11,260 nt of DNA from DASQQQ01 sp036390995 (GCA_036390995.1 DASWAT010000123.1:1-11260), one strand, 5' to 3'. Positions 1 through 6,610 are shown, counted from the stretch's first letter. Notes: generated by a model not told the origin, from the letters alone. A program made the numbers and translations.

Positions 1-3000
1 CTCGATCAGCGTGTCGAGCACGGTCCCCACGTCCGCGTTCGTGCTCGGGTCGAACTCCAGGATCGGGACCCGACGCCGGGTGACGACCTCTCCCTCGCCG
101 GCCGAGAGCCGGAGCACCACGCCCTTGGCCACCGCCTGCTGCTCCACGGTGAGTTCCGCGTACGCCTGCTCGGCGAGCCGGGCGACCGCCCCGCGACCGC
201 CGCCGGTCTCCGAGTAGCTCTCCAGGCGGATCGCACGCCCATGCCGTCGCTGCCACAGCTCGAGCAGCGCCGTGGACAGGAGCGGGAGCCCGCCGGGCTC
301 GTCGACGACCTCGCCGACGAGGGCGTCGACGAGCGGCCGGTCGATCCGCAGACCCGCCAGGCGCGCCGGCAGCTCGATCGCTCGCCGGTACTCCTCCTCC
401 GTCATCGGCCCGACCAGGACGTGGTTGTCCGCGACGAGCTCGGCAAGCGCGGGATGGGCCGAGCACCGCCCGTAGAAATCGGCCCGGATCGCCAGCAGGA
501 CCGTGACGCCGGATGCCCGCACGGCGGACGTGAGCGAGTCGAGGAATCGCTGGCGCTCGACGTCGTCGTCACAGATCGTGAAGAGCTCCTCGGCCTGGTC
601 GACCACGACGAGGAGATGTCCCCGTTCCTCGTCGACGAGCGATCGTGCCGCCTCGAGCGACGTCTGCGATGAGTCCAACGAGCTGCGGAGCCGCTCCGGC
701 AGCGCCGCGAACACCACCCGATCGAGCTCGCGCTCCGGATGCTCCCCCGGCCTGAGCATCGCGCGGATCCAGCCCTCGCTCCCCGGTAGCGCCCCTGCCG
801 CAAGCGTCGGCAGAAGCCCGGCCCGTACCGCCGAGGACTTGCCGCTGCCGGACGGGCCGACGACGGCCAGGAACGACGAGCCCGCGAGCCGGGCGACCAT
901 CTCCGCGACCAGCCGCTCGCGGCCGAAGAAGTATCGGGCGTCGGGGACATCGAAGCTCGCGAGACCCTTGAAGGGCGGCTCGTCCGCGACCGGCCGCTCC
1001 TCGGGGCCGGTCAGCAGCTCCCCTCGCTCACGGACCCGCTGAAGGTCGATGACGGTGCCGACGACGTCGGCCTCCGCCGTCCGCAGGCCCACGCGTTCGC
1101 GTGCGGCAAGATCGGCCGCGCCCCCCAAGCGCCTGGCGGCTTCGCCCTCGGCCCATCTGACCGCCATGCGGTGCACGTCCAGTGGGGCGCCCCCGGTGGC
1201 CTGGAGGATCGCGTCGACCGGGACCTCGGAGGAGGGCTCTTCGAGGTAGAGCGCCGCAACAGCCCGCACGCCGTCGCGGTCGAAGGGTCCGAGCCGGCGG
1301 ATCCGGTCCTCGCCGCCCCCCGCCAGCCGCTCGAGCGCGGCGCGGGTCCTGGGAGCGGCCCCATCCCGCAGGATGCCGACCACCAGCAGACGTCGCTCGT
1401 CGAGCCGGTCAACCAGCTCGGCGATCGGCGCGAGCTCCGCGTCCCCGGCGGCTTCGAGATCGTCGAGGACCAGCAGCGTCGGACCGGACGAGCCGGCGGC
1501 CGCCGCGATCGCCACCTCGACGTCTGCCGACGATCGTCTCGAGGACGCGTACGCCACCGACCCGCCCTCGCGGGTCGCCAGCTGCGCCGCCTCGGCGGCG
1601 AGGAGCGTCTTCCCCGCGCCCTCCGATCCCGTGACGACGACGATCCGACCCGGTCCTCGGCGAGCCTGACGCCACGCCCAGCGGATCCAGCGGGCGTCGC
1701 GGTCACGGCCCACCAACCTGGCGAGCGGATCGAGCTCGGGCGGGACGTCCAGGAACACCTGCGGCTTCTCCGCCCGCGCGCGCCGTTGCTCCACCGGGAT
1801 CCCGATCGGCCCGGAGAACGCATCGTCGTGGGTCGCCTGCCACACAGGGACGGGCACGTCCAAGCCCTTGAGGTCGAGCGGCACACGCTCCTCGAGCCGG
1901 ACCCCTTCCACCGTGCTGGCGAGGTGCACCACGCCCTGCGAGACGAGCACGTCTCCGGGACCCGCGCTCGCGCACAGCCGGGCGGCCAGGTTGAGCGCCG
2001 CGCCACGGAACCCGCCCTCCACGGGAACGGCTTCGCCCGCGTCGAGGCCGATGCCGACCGCGAGCGGGAGCGACGGGTCGAGGCTCGACTCGTCCTGGAA
2101 GACGACCTGCAGCTCCACCGCCGCCCGCAACGCCTGTCGCGCCGACCGGAAGACCGCGAGCGCCTCGTCGCCGCGCAGCTCGATCACCTCGCCGTCGCGC
2201 GATTCGACGCCTTCTCGGGCGACCTCGGCGAACGCCGCCGCCAGTCGGGCCGCCGCCTCGTCGCCTCGCTCCCGCGTGAAGCTCGTGTACCCGCGCACGT
2301 CGGCGATCAGGAAGGTGCGGACCTGCGTCTCGGCCGCGATCCGTGCGGCCGGCGCCGCTCCGACCGCGTCCACGAGCGCCGCTGCGAAGGCGCCGGGGGA
2401 GCGGTGGCGGCGGTCTGGGTCGATGGAGAGCCCCTGTCGGATCACCGGCTCGATCCGGCCCGCGGTGCCGCGAGGGATGTTCTCCCATGTCGGCAGGTCG
2501 CCACGTGGGGGCGCGCCCGTGAGCAGTGCGAACGCCGTCGCGGCGAGGCCGTACACGTCTGCCGCGGCGGTCGCGGTTCCGGCGGCGAGCTCCGGCGCCG
2601 CATAGCCGCGAGTGCCGCCGTAGCGACCCGGCCGATCGGTTCCGCCCGGCACGGAGAGGCCGAAGTCCACGAGCACGACGTGCCCATCGGGAACCAGGAT
2701 CAGGTTCTCGGGCTTCACGTCCTGGTGGACGACCGGCGGCTCGTGCCCATGGAGGTGGTCGAGCGCGGCGGCCGTCTGGCTCACGTACTCGGCGATCTCG
2801 GGAGGTGGGAGCCCGGGAGCGCCGCGGTCGGCGAGGACGCGCGAAAGGCTCACGCCCTCGACCCAGTCCATCACGATGTAGTAGCGGTCGCCGTCGAAGA
2901 AGTCCTCGCGGACGATCGGGAGGCCGGGATGCGGCTGCAGGCTGAGCAGCATCCGCGCCTCCCGGAGGAGGCCGCGGCGTTCGAACTCGGAGCCGACCTC

Positions 3001-3123
3001 GAGGATCTTGAGCGCTACGACCCGATCGTGCTGGTGGTCGAGCGCGCGGGCGACCTTGCCCTGCCCGCCGCGACCGAGGACCGACAGGATCTCGTAGCGC
3101 TCGCGGACCAACGGCGTCCCCAC
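1..3123 (-). CDS. Ser/Thr kinase - class III cyclase - ATPase - nSTAND1 NTPase multidomain signalling protein (C-terminus beyond window)
   Basis: The reading frame is open from GTG 3123 to base 1 (1041 residues), so the protein is partial. Residues about 9-250 are a Hanks-type kinase: glycine loop LGRGGQGKV at 16-24, Lys39 in VALK, Glu55, HQD at 133-135 with Lys137 and Asn140, DFG at 153-155, APE at 176-178. HQD instead of HRD makes it a non-RD kinase. Residues about 268-430 are a class III cyclase: metal Asp275 and Asp319, and the Asn378/Arg382 pair; the positions that usually select adenine look like Glu315 and Gly371, so the product is uncertain. A first P-loop (499-506, with LDD at 553-555) belongs to an AAA-like ATPase. 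A second (756-763, VVDQAEELF at 840-848, GLPLLS at 945-950) is nSTAND1-like. Such proteins often end in WD40 or other repeats, which cannot be seen here. GTG 3123 is chosen because GAGAGGGG lies 6 bases upstream and an in-frame TGA at 3136-3138 excludes earlier starts. Confidence 0.9.
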   Translation of the reverse strand, partial: MGTPLVRERYEILSVLGRGGQGKVARALDHQHDRVVALKILEVGSEFERRGLLREARMLLSLQPHPGLPIVREDFFDGDRYYIVMDWVEGVSLSRVLADRGAPGLPPPEIAEYVSQTAAALDHLHGHEPPVVHQDVKPENLILVPDGHVVLVDFGLSVPGGTDRPGRYGGTRGYAAPELAAGTATAAADVYGLAATAFALLTGAPPRGDLPTWENIPRGTAGRIEPVIRQGLSIDPDRRHRSPGAFAAALVDAVGAAPAARIAAETQVRTFLIADVRGYTSFTRERGDEAAARLAAAFAEVAREGVESRDGEVIELRGDEALAVFRSARQALRAAVELQVVFQDESSLDPSLPLAVGIGLDAGEAVPVEGGFRGAALNLAARLCASAGPGDVLVSQGVVHLASTVEGVRLEERVPLDLKGLDVPVPVWQATHDDAFSGPIGIPVEQRRARAEKPQVFLDVPPELDPLARLVGRDRDARWIRWAWRQARRGPGRIVVVTGSEGAGKTLLAAEAAQLATREGGSVAYASSRRSSADVEVAIAAAAGSSGPTLLVLDDLEAAGDAELAPIAELVDRLDERRLLVVGILRDGAAPRTRAALERLAGGGEDRIRRLGPFDRDGVRAVAALYLEEPSSEVPVDAILQATGGAPLDVHRMAVRWAEGEAARRLGGAADLAARERVGLRTAEADVVGTVIDLQRVRERGELLTGPEERPVADEPPFKGLASFDVPDARYFFGRERLVAEMVARLAGSSFLAVVGPSGSGKSSAVRAGLLPTLAAGALPGSEGWIRAMLRPGEHPERELDRVVFAALPERLRSSLDSSQTSLEAARSLVDEERGHLLVVVDQAEELFTICDDDVERQRFLDSLTSAVRASGVTVLLAIRADFYGRCSAHPALAELVADNHVLVGPMTEEEYRRAIELPARLAGLRIDRPLVDALVGEVVDEPGGLPLLSTALLELWQRRHGRAIRLESYSETGGGRGAVARLAEQAYAELTVEQQAVAKGVVLRLSAGEGEVVTRRRVPILEFDPSTNADVGTVLDTLIE

Positions 3124-3157
3124 GTCACACCCCTCTCAAGCGCTCGGGTACCACGAA

Positions 3158-3181
3158 GGCAGGGTACGAGCTGGCCCTGCC
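3158..3181. promoter_or_regulatory. Inverted repeat GGCAGGG-N10-CCCTGCC in the divergent promoter region
   Basis: A perfect 7-base inverted repeat with a 10-base centre lies between the divergent kinase-cyclase and FHA genes, 35 bases upstream of the kinase start. Spacing of about 17 bases between arm centres fits a dimeric regulator on one face of the DNA. A weak TACCCT hexamer for the minus strand (3161-3166) overlaps the left arm. Role as an operator is inferred; no cognate regulator is identified. Confidence 0.35.
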
Positions 3182-3247
3182 GGTCCGGGATCCGCCCGAG
3201 GGCGTGATGTTCCTGGTCGGGAGGTCGCATGTCCCTATCCGTTCGGG

Positions 3248-3260
3248 TAGGTTCGCGCCC
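3248..3260 (+). promoter_or_regulatory. -10-like TAGGTT for leaderless transcription of the FHA gene
   Basis: TAGGTT (3248-3253) fits the actinobacterial TANNNT -10 pattern and is followed by exactly seven bases before GTG 3261. That spacing would put the transcription start at the start codon. No convincing -35 box is visible. The bases upstream, read in frame, have codons unlike the gene body (CAT, CCT, CGT, GGT), which supports 3261 as the true start. Confidence 0.4.
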
Positions 3261-3887
3261 GTGGGCGAGTCAGAGATCGATCTACCGTCGCTCGAGGTCA
3301 GGGAGGGAGGGCGGTCGAGGATCCTCGCGATGGATCGCGACCGCGTCACCATCGGGAAGGCGCCCTCGAACGATGTCGCCCTGACCGAGGACGGACGCCT
3401 CTCCAGGCTCCACGCCGTCCTCGAGCGGTTCGAGGCCGGCTGGTGCATCCGCGACCTCGGTTCCCGGAACGGCACCTACGTGAACGGCCGCCGGATCTGG
3501 GATACGCATCCCCTGCGCCCCGGGGACGAGGTCGTCGTGGGCCAGACGACCCTCGTGTTCCGTTGGCCCGGCCGGGACGCCGCCACGGGAACGACGGACT
3601 CCTCGCTGCCACGGCCGGAGCTCACGAGACGGGAACGTGACGTCCTGCTCGCGCTCTGCCGCCCCATCGTCTCCGGGGACGTGTTCACCGAGCCCGCGTC
3701 GATCCGCGAAGTCGCCGTCGAGCTGACCGTCACCGAAGGCGCCGTGAAGCAACACCTGGCGCACCTGTACGACAAGTTCGGTCTCTTCGAGACGGGCGAG
3801 CGCCGCCGCGTGCGCCTTGCCAACGAAGCACTTCATCGCGGCATCGTCACGCTCGGCGATCTGCGTAACGCCCCCGGGCGGGCCTGA
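3261..3887 (+). CDS. FHA domain protein with C-terminal helix-turn-helix-like region
   Basis: 208 residues. The N-terminal half (about 10-102) is a forkhead-associated domain that binds phosphothreonine peptides: IGKAPSND at 31-38, SRLH at 48-51, and the RNG motif at 69-71 of DLGSRNGTYVNG. The arginine common in the first motif is lysine here (Lys33). Residues about 119-192 (LTRRERDVLLAL, then SIREVAVELTVTEGAVKQHL) look like a winged or LuxR/sigma-type helix-turn-helix, so the protein may read a phosphorylated partner and bind DNA. It is divergent from the kinase-cyclase gene, whose kinase or a substrate could be that partner. The start is uncertain: GTG 3261 is chosen for the leaderless promoter and codon use; ATG 3207 or GTG 3204, behind a closely placed GAGGG, would add 18-19 residues. 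The FHA call is firm; DNA binding is inferred. Confidence 0.85.
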   Translation: MGESEIDLPSLEVREGGRSRILAMDRDRVTIGKAPSNDVALTEDGRLSRLHAVLERFEAGWCIRDLGSRNGTYVNGRRIWDTHPLRPGDEVVVGQTTLVFRWPGRDAATGTTDSSLPRPELTRRERDVLLALCRPIVSGDVFTEPASIREVAVELTVTEGAVKQHLAHLYDKFGLFETGERRRVRLANEALHRGIVTLGDLRNAPGRA

Positions 3888-4136
3888 CCGTCCGGACAGG
3901 AATCCCTCCTCGATCCGGCACGGGATCCTGAGCCTCGCGGGGATCGTGCGGTCCCTGCCGAACGCGCACCCTCCCACGAAGGATGCCGAAGGAGAAATGC
4001 CGAGGCTGCGGGTCTGCCCTACGCGGATGGCCCCGCAGCGCATCCGATGAACCCGCCAGGAAGGGAGGGGATCCGATAGCGGCAAGCAGAGGGGACCCCG
4101 GCAGCAGCGCTCTCGGCGTTCGTGAAGAGTGAAGCA

Positions 4137-4161
4137 GGAACCGCCTGGGCGAAGTCATCGT
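4137..4161 (+). promoter_or_regulatory. Possible ECF-sigma promoter (GGAACC-N16-CGT)
   Basis: GGAACC at 4137-4142 and CGT at 4159-4161 are separated by 16 bases, resembling extracytoplasmic-function sigma promoters of Actinomycetota (GGAAC, then CGT). If used, it would give a leader of about 180 bases before the exported cupin gene, a plausible target of an envelope-stress sigma factor. The match is short and in GC-rich DNA, so it may be chance. Confidence 0.2.
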
Positions 4162-4221
4162 AGGGGCGGCGTCGGGCAAGATCCATCGGTCAGCGGAGGG
4201 GGAGAGGACGAGATGACATCT

Positions 4222-4312
4222 ACGTTCCTGAGGAAGACGTCATGAGGGCGGCTGGAGAGGAGGCCCTCGGCCGCCGGCCGAGTGCAGAGACGTTCCTGGA
4301 CCTCTAGGAACG
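4222..4312. repeat. Cluster of inverted and direct repeats in the cupin leader
   Basis: ACGTTCCTG occurs twice, at 4222-4230 and 4290-4298. Each copy is followed by a complementary arm: GGAA within 4232-4235 after the first, and AGGAACG at 4306-4312 pairing with CGTTCCT at 4291-4297 after the second. Between them CTCGGCC (4266-4272) pairs perfectly with GGCCGAG (4276-4282) around a three-base loop. No T-run follows, so these look like leader RNA structure or operator sites rather than a terminator. Confidence 0.35.
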
Positions 4313-4348
4313 ACGAGACCGGATCGACAGGTCCGGAAAGGAGGAGGT

Positions 4349-4819
4349 ATGAAGCGCGCCGTTAGATGGGCACTGGTGAGCGTCGGACTCGCCGGCATGG
4401 TCACTGCAATGACCGTCGCGCCCGGCGGAGCGACGCCGCCGTCAGGGCTGACGAACGTCCCGTTGGCGCGGGGCACCAACACCACGGATGGGACCATCCC
4501 GCTGAAGGCCGGATCGGACGTGGCCCTCGCGCAGATCACGGTCAGCCCGGGCGGCGTTTCTGGTTGGCACACGCATCCGGGGGGCGCGATCGTGGTCGTC
4601 CAGCAGGGCTCGCTCACGGTGTACGAATCGGTCGGCGACCAGTGCAAGATCGCTACGTACAGTGCGGGCCAGGCGTTCGTCGAGCGACCTGGCGAAGTGG
4701 ATCAAGTCATCAACACGGGCACGATCCCATATGTCCTGTTCGTCACCTTCCCACGTGTGCCTCAGGGCGAGTCCGCGAGAACCGACGAGCCGGACCCGGG
4801 CACGTGTCCAGGTCTCTGA
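4349..4819 (+). CDS. Exported small cupin-domain protein
   Basis: 156 residues with a strong Shine-Dalgarno sequence (AAAGGAGGAGG, 4337-4347). Residues 1-28 form a signal peptide: basic MKRAVRW, a hydrophobic stretch to about residue 25, and small residues near GGA 26-28 for cleavage. The rest is a single-domain cupin barrel: motif 1 around GWHTHPGG (72-79) with His74 and His76, and motif 2 around PGEVDQVINTG (114-124). By eye, the usual motif 1 glutamate is Ala80 and the motif 2 histidine is Asp118, so metal binding may be altered or lost. Cys99 and Cys153 could form a disulfide outside the cytoplasm. Substrate and role are not predictable. It seems to be a single-gene unit, followed by a GC-rich hairpin. 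Confidence 0.8.
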   Translation: MKRAVRWALVSVGLAGMVTAMTVAPGGATPPSGLTNVPLARGTNTTDGTIPLKAGSDVALAQITVSPGGVSGWHTHPGGAIVVVQQGSLTVYESVGDQCKIATYSAGQAFVERPGEVDQVINTGTIPYVLFVTFPRVPQGESARTDEPDPGTCPGL

Positions 4820-4874
4820 CGACCTGACCGAACGCGACGTCCCGCGCATGTGGCGTCGCGCTCGCCGAGCGGAT

Positions 4875-4906
4875 GTTGGAGGGCGGGGCCTCCGCCCCCC
4901 TCCAAC
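4875..4906 (+). terminator. GC-rich hairpin downstream of the cupin gene
   Basis: GTTGGAGGG (4875-4883) pairs perfectly with CCCTCCAAC (4898-4906), and CGG at 4884-4886 can continue the stem past a three-base bulge. It lies 55 bases after the cupin stop. There is no T-run, so it would be an actinobacterial-style hairpin terminator lacking a U-tract. A smaller stem, CGCGACG (4833-4839) with CGTCGCG (4854-4860), lies just upstream. Confidence 0.4.
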
Positions 4907-5012
4907 GTCCGGCGCGGGTCTTAAGGAACAAGTCGCCTACCGTTCCCCCTCGCTCCGCGTCTGAGACTCGGCGACAAGCGCCCGAGTCCACTACGTATGT
5001 CGAGGGAGTAGC

Positions 5013-5030
5013 GTCCGCCGGAGTGGTGTA
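5013..5030 (+). repeat. Left terminal inverted repeat of the IS256-family element
   Basis: GTCCGCCGGAGTGGTGTA matches the reverse complement of 6380-6397 at 14 of 18 positions, with the inner eight bases identical. The exact outer boundary is uncertain because no target duplication confirms it. Confidence 0.55.
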
Positions 5031-5116
5031 CGAACGCTCGGCTGAAGGTCGTTGAACGTAAGGACCACCGCGTCATCCTCAACGAGATCTGTGGGAACTC
5101 GGAGAGGAGGAGCACG

Positions 5117-6356
5117 GTGGTCACGGACAGGATTGACGCGTTGGAGTCGTTCCGCAAGCAGCTCGAAGGAGCAGACGTCGACCTGCTGCGGGAGATGGTG
5201 AAGGTCTTCGCCGAGCAGCTGATGGGAGCAGACGCCGACGCTCTGTGCGGAGCGGACTACGGCGAACGATCGCTTGAGCGGGTCAACCGTCGCAACGGCT
5301 ACCGGGAGCGCCCCTGGGACACCCGTGCGGGCACGATCGCCCTGCAGGTCCCGAAGCTCCGTGAAGGCAGCTACTTCCCCGACTGGCTCCTGGAGCCGCG
5401 CCGGCGCGCGGAGCGAGCGTTCGTCCAGGTCGTCGCCGAATGCTACGTCCGCGGTGTCTCGACCCGACGCGTCGAAGGGCTCGTTCGTCAGCTGGGGATC
5501 GAGCGCATCTCGAAGTCCCGCGTCTCGGAGATGGCCACCGAGCTCGACCAAGCCGTCGAGGCGTTCCGCACCCGCCCCCTGGACGGCGGCCCCTACACCT
5601 ACGTCTGGCTCGACGCGCTGACCCAGAAGGTCCGCGAGGACGGTCGGATCGCAAACGTCGCGGCGCTCGTGGCCACCGGTGTCAACGCCGCCGGGTTCCG
5701 AGAGATCTTGGGCCTTGACCTCGTGACCTCCGAAGACGGAGCAGGCTGGCTCGCGTTCGTCCGTTCGCTCGTGGCCCGCGGGCTTTCGGGGGTTCGGCTC
5801 GTCGTCTCCGACGCACACCCCGGACTCGTGGACGCGATCGCCTCGACGATGCAGGGAGCATCGTGGCAGAGGTGCCGCACCCACTTCTTGCGCAACCTGC
5901 TCGCGAAGGTCCCGAAGTCCGCCGGCCCGTTCGTCGCGACACTCGTGCGCTCGATCTTCGCCCAGCCGGATCGGGATGCGGTCTGGGCCCAGTTCCACCG
6001 GGTGTGCGACCCAACTCGGTGAGCGATTCCCGGCCGCGGCCGAGATGCTTGCAGACGCTGGGCCCGACATCCTGGCCTTCACCGCGTTCCCGCAGACCCG
6101 ATGGAAGCAGATCTGGTCGAACAACCCACAGGAGCGTCTCAACAAAGAGATCCGCCGACGCACCGACGTCGTCGGGATCTTCCCCAACCGCGCAGCCGCG
6201 ATCCGCCTCATCGGGATGGTCCTAGCCGAGCAACACGACGAGTGGCAGGTCGTCCGTCGCTACATGAGCGCCGATTCGCTCGCCAAGGCGCGGCTCGAGG
6301 TGATCGAAGGCGAGGCGGTCGAGGAGGTGAAGGACGAGCTCGTCGCAGCGAGCTGA
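5117..6356 (+). pseudogene. IS256-family (Mutator-like) DDE transposase, frameshifted
   Basis: GTG 5117 is preceded by a purine-rich ribosome site (GGAGAGGAGG, 5101-5110). The first frame encodes 301 residues with Asp166 (in VWLDAL) and Asp232 (in VVSDAHPG), then stops at 6020-6022. The remainder continues in another frame to TGA 6354-6356 and holds the catalytic glutamate region NNPQERLNKEIRRR. Removing one C from the CCC at 6010-6012 restores a single 412-residue protein (CDQLGERFP across the join), full length for the family, with the DDE triad at 166, 232 and 339, close to positions known for IS256. Programmed shifting is not typical of this family and the codon context does not suggest it, so this is a disabling insertion or a sequencing error. 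Confidence 0.85.
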
Positions 6357-6379
6357 TGATCAGGATGACGCTGTGGAGT

Positions 6380-6397
6380 TACACCACCTTGACGGAC
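6380..6397 (-). repeat. Right terminal inverted repeat of the IS256-family element
   Basis: Reverse complement of the left repeat with four mismatches. It lies 24 bases after the transposase stop codon, a normal distance for the family. Confidence 0.55.
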
Positions 6398-6405
6398 TTG
6401 GCCAG

Positions 6406-6488
6406 ATCAGGCGGAGCCAGCGTCACCCATCAGGTGAAGCCGTGTCACCCATCAGCCGGAGCCGAAATATCACGCGTCAGGCGGAACC
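6406..6488. repeat. Four-copy direct-repeat array between IS256 and tRNA-Lys
   Basis: The 13-base core ATCAGGCGGAGCC (6406-6418) recurs as ATCAGGTGAAGCC (6429-6441), ATCAGCCGGAGCC (6451-6463) and GTCAGGCGGAACC (6476-6488). Start-to-start spacing is 23, 22 and 25 bases, about two helical turns. Copies two to four are each preceded by an 8-base block: CGTCACCC, TGTCACCC and a degraded TATCACGC. The spacing and degeneracy suggest protein-binding sites, such as subterminal transposase sites of a lost IS (IS21-like elements have them) or integrase arm sites. No coding frame explains it, and units are too short and contiguous for a CRISPR array. Confidence 0.65.
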
Positions 6489-6499
6489 ACACACAAAGC

Positions 6500-6576
6500 T
6501 GGTGGGCCCCCCGGGACTCGAACCCGGAACCTGCGGATTAAGAGTCCGTTGCTCTATCCAATTGAGCTAGAGGCCC
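6500..6576 (-). tRNA. tRNA-Lys (anticodon CTT), CCA encoded
   Basis: On the minus strand a full cloverleaf folds: acceptor GGGCCTC with GGGGCCC (one U-G pair), D arm GCTC/GAGC, anticodon loop CTCTTAA, T arm CCGGG-TTCGAGT-CCCGG, discriminator A and an encoded CCA at 6500-6502. The outermost anticodon-stem pair is an A-C mismatch, which is tolerated. Its 3' end faces the direct-repeat array and the IS element, the usual side for integration events. Confidence 0.95.
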
Positions 6577-6600
6577 GCCCGAATATACCAACCGGGCGGG
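6574..6600 (-). promoter_or_regulatory. Spacer hairpin and possible promoter between tRNA-His and tRNA-Lys
   Basis: CCCGCCCG (6574-6581) and CGGGCGGG (6593-6600) are perfectly complementary, and one arm overlaps the first three bases of tRNA-Lys. The loop contains TATATT on the minus strand (6582-6587), an excellent -10 shape directly before the tRNA. It may be a promoter for tRNA-Lys, an RNA-processing hairpin in a His-Lys transcript, or both. No -35 box is clear. Confidence 0.35.
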
Positions 6601-6610
6601 ACCGCACAGG

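Larger units (their letters stand above)
3888..4348. other. Non-coding, hairpin-rich 461-base stretch
   Basis: No convincing gene is seen. Short open frames exist, for example one from ATG 3983 beginning MPKEKCRGCGSAL, which has a CxxC pair, but it lacks a placed ribosome binding site and has poor codon bias. The right half holds several inverted repeats and a possible ECF-type promoter, listed separately, and probably forms a long 5' leader for the cupin gene. The left half would contain the end of the FHA transcript, but no clear terminator is visible. Confidence 0.5.
5013..6397 (+). mobile_element. IS256-family insertion sequence (about 1.39 kb)
   Basis: The element holds one transposase gene in two frames and is bounded by imperfect 18-base inverted repeats (14 matches) at 5013-5030 and 6380-6397, each ending inward in GTGGTGTA. 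A GTGTA-containing terminal repeat is usual for this family. A second shared block, GCGTCATCCT, lies at 5070-5079 and inverted at 6362-6371, but at different distances from the two ends. The family makes 8-base target duplications; the flanks at 5005-5012 and 6398-6405 do not match, so one end may be mis-set, decayed or rearranged. Confidence 0.75.

Noticed and set aside
1703..2488. Minus-strand open frame of 261 codons
   Set aside because: It is an out-of-frame shadow on the same strand as the kinase-cyclase gene, with low-complexity Arg/Gly/Pro composition.
1171..3207. Long plus-strand open frame of 678 codons
   Set aside because: It is the antisense shadow of the kinase-cyclase gene. Its product is Arg/Gly/Asp-rich with no domain, while the minus-strand frame has full kinase, cyclase and P-loop motifs.
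3282..4085. Minus-strand open frame of 267 codons
   Set aside because: It is largely antisense to the FHA gene and shows no motif; GC-rich antisense frames are commonly open.
3983..4132. Small frame starting MPKEKCRGCGSAL, a possible zinc-ribbon peptide
   Set aside because: Only one CxxC pair, no placed ribosome site and poor third-position bias; too weak to call a gene.
6010..6022. Programmed ribosomal frameshift in the transposase
   Set aside because: IS256-family transposases are normally made from one frame, the required shift is +1, and the zero-frame codon is CCA without a slippery heptamer.
4991..6211. Minus-strand open frame of 406 codons across the IS
   Set aside because: It is antisense to the IS256-family transposase, whose plus-strand product has a recognisable DDE triad.
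6406..6488. CRISPR array
   Set aside because: Repeats are only 13 bases, diverged from each other, with 9-12-base spacers that are themselves similar, and no cas gene is present.
6373..6570. Plus-strand frame of 65 codons over the repeat array and tRNA-Lys
   Set aside because: It runs through a clear tRNA gene on the opposite strand; phrases such as PPGLEPGTCGLRVR are typical false translations of tRNA genes.
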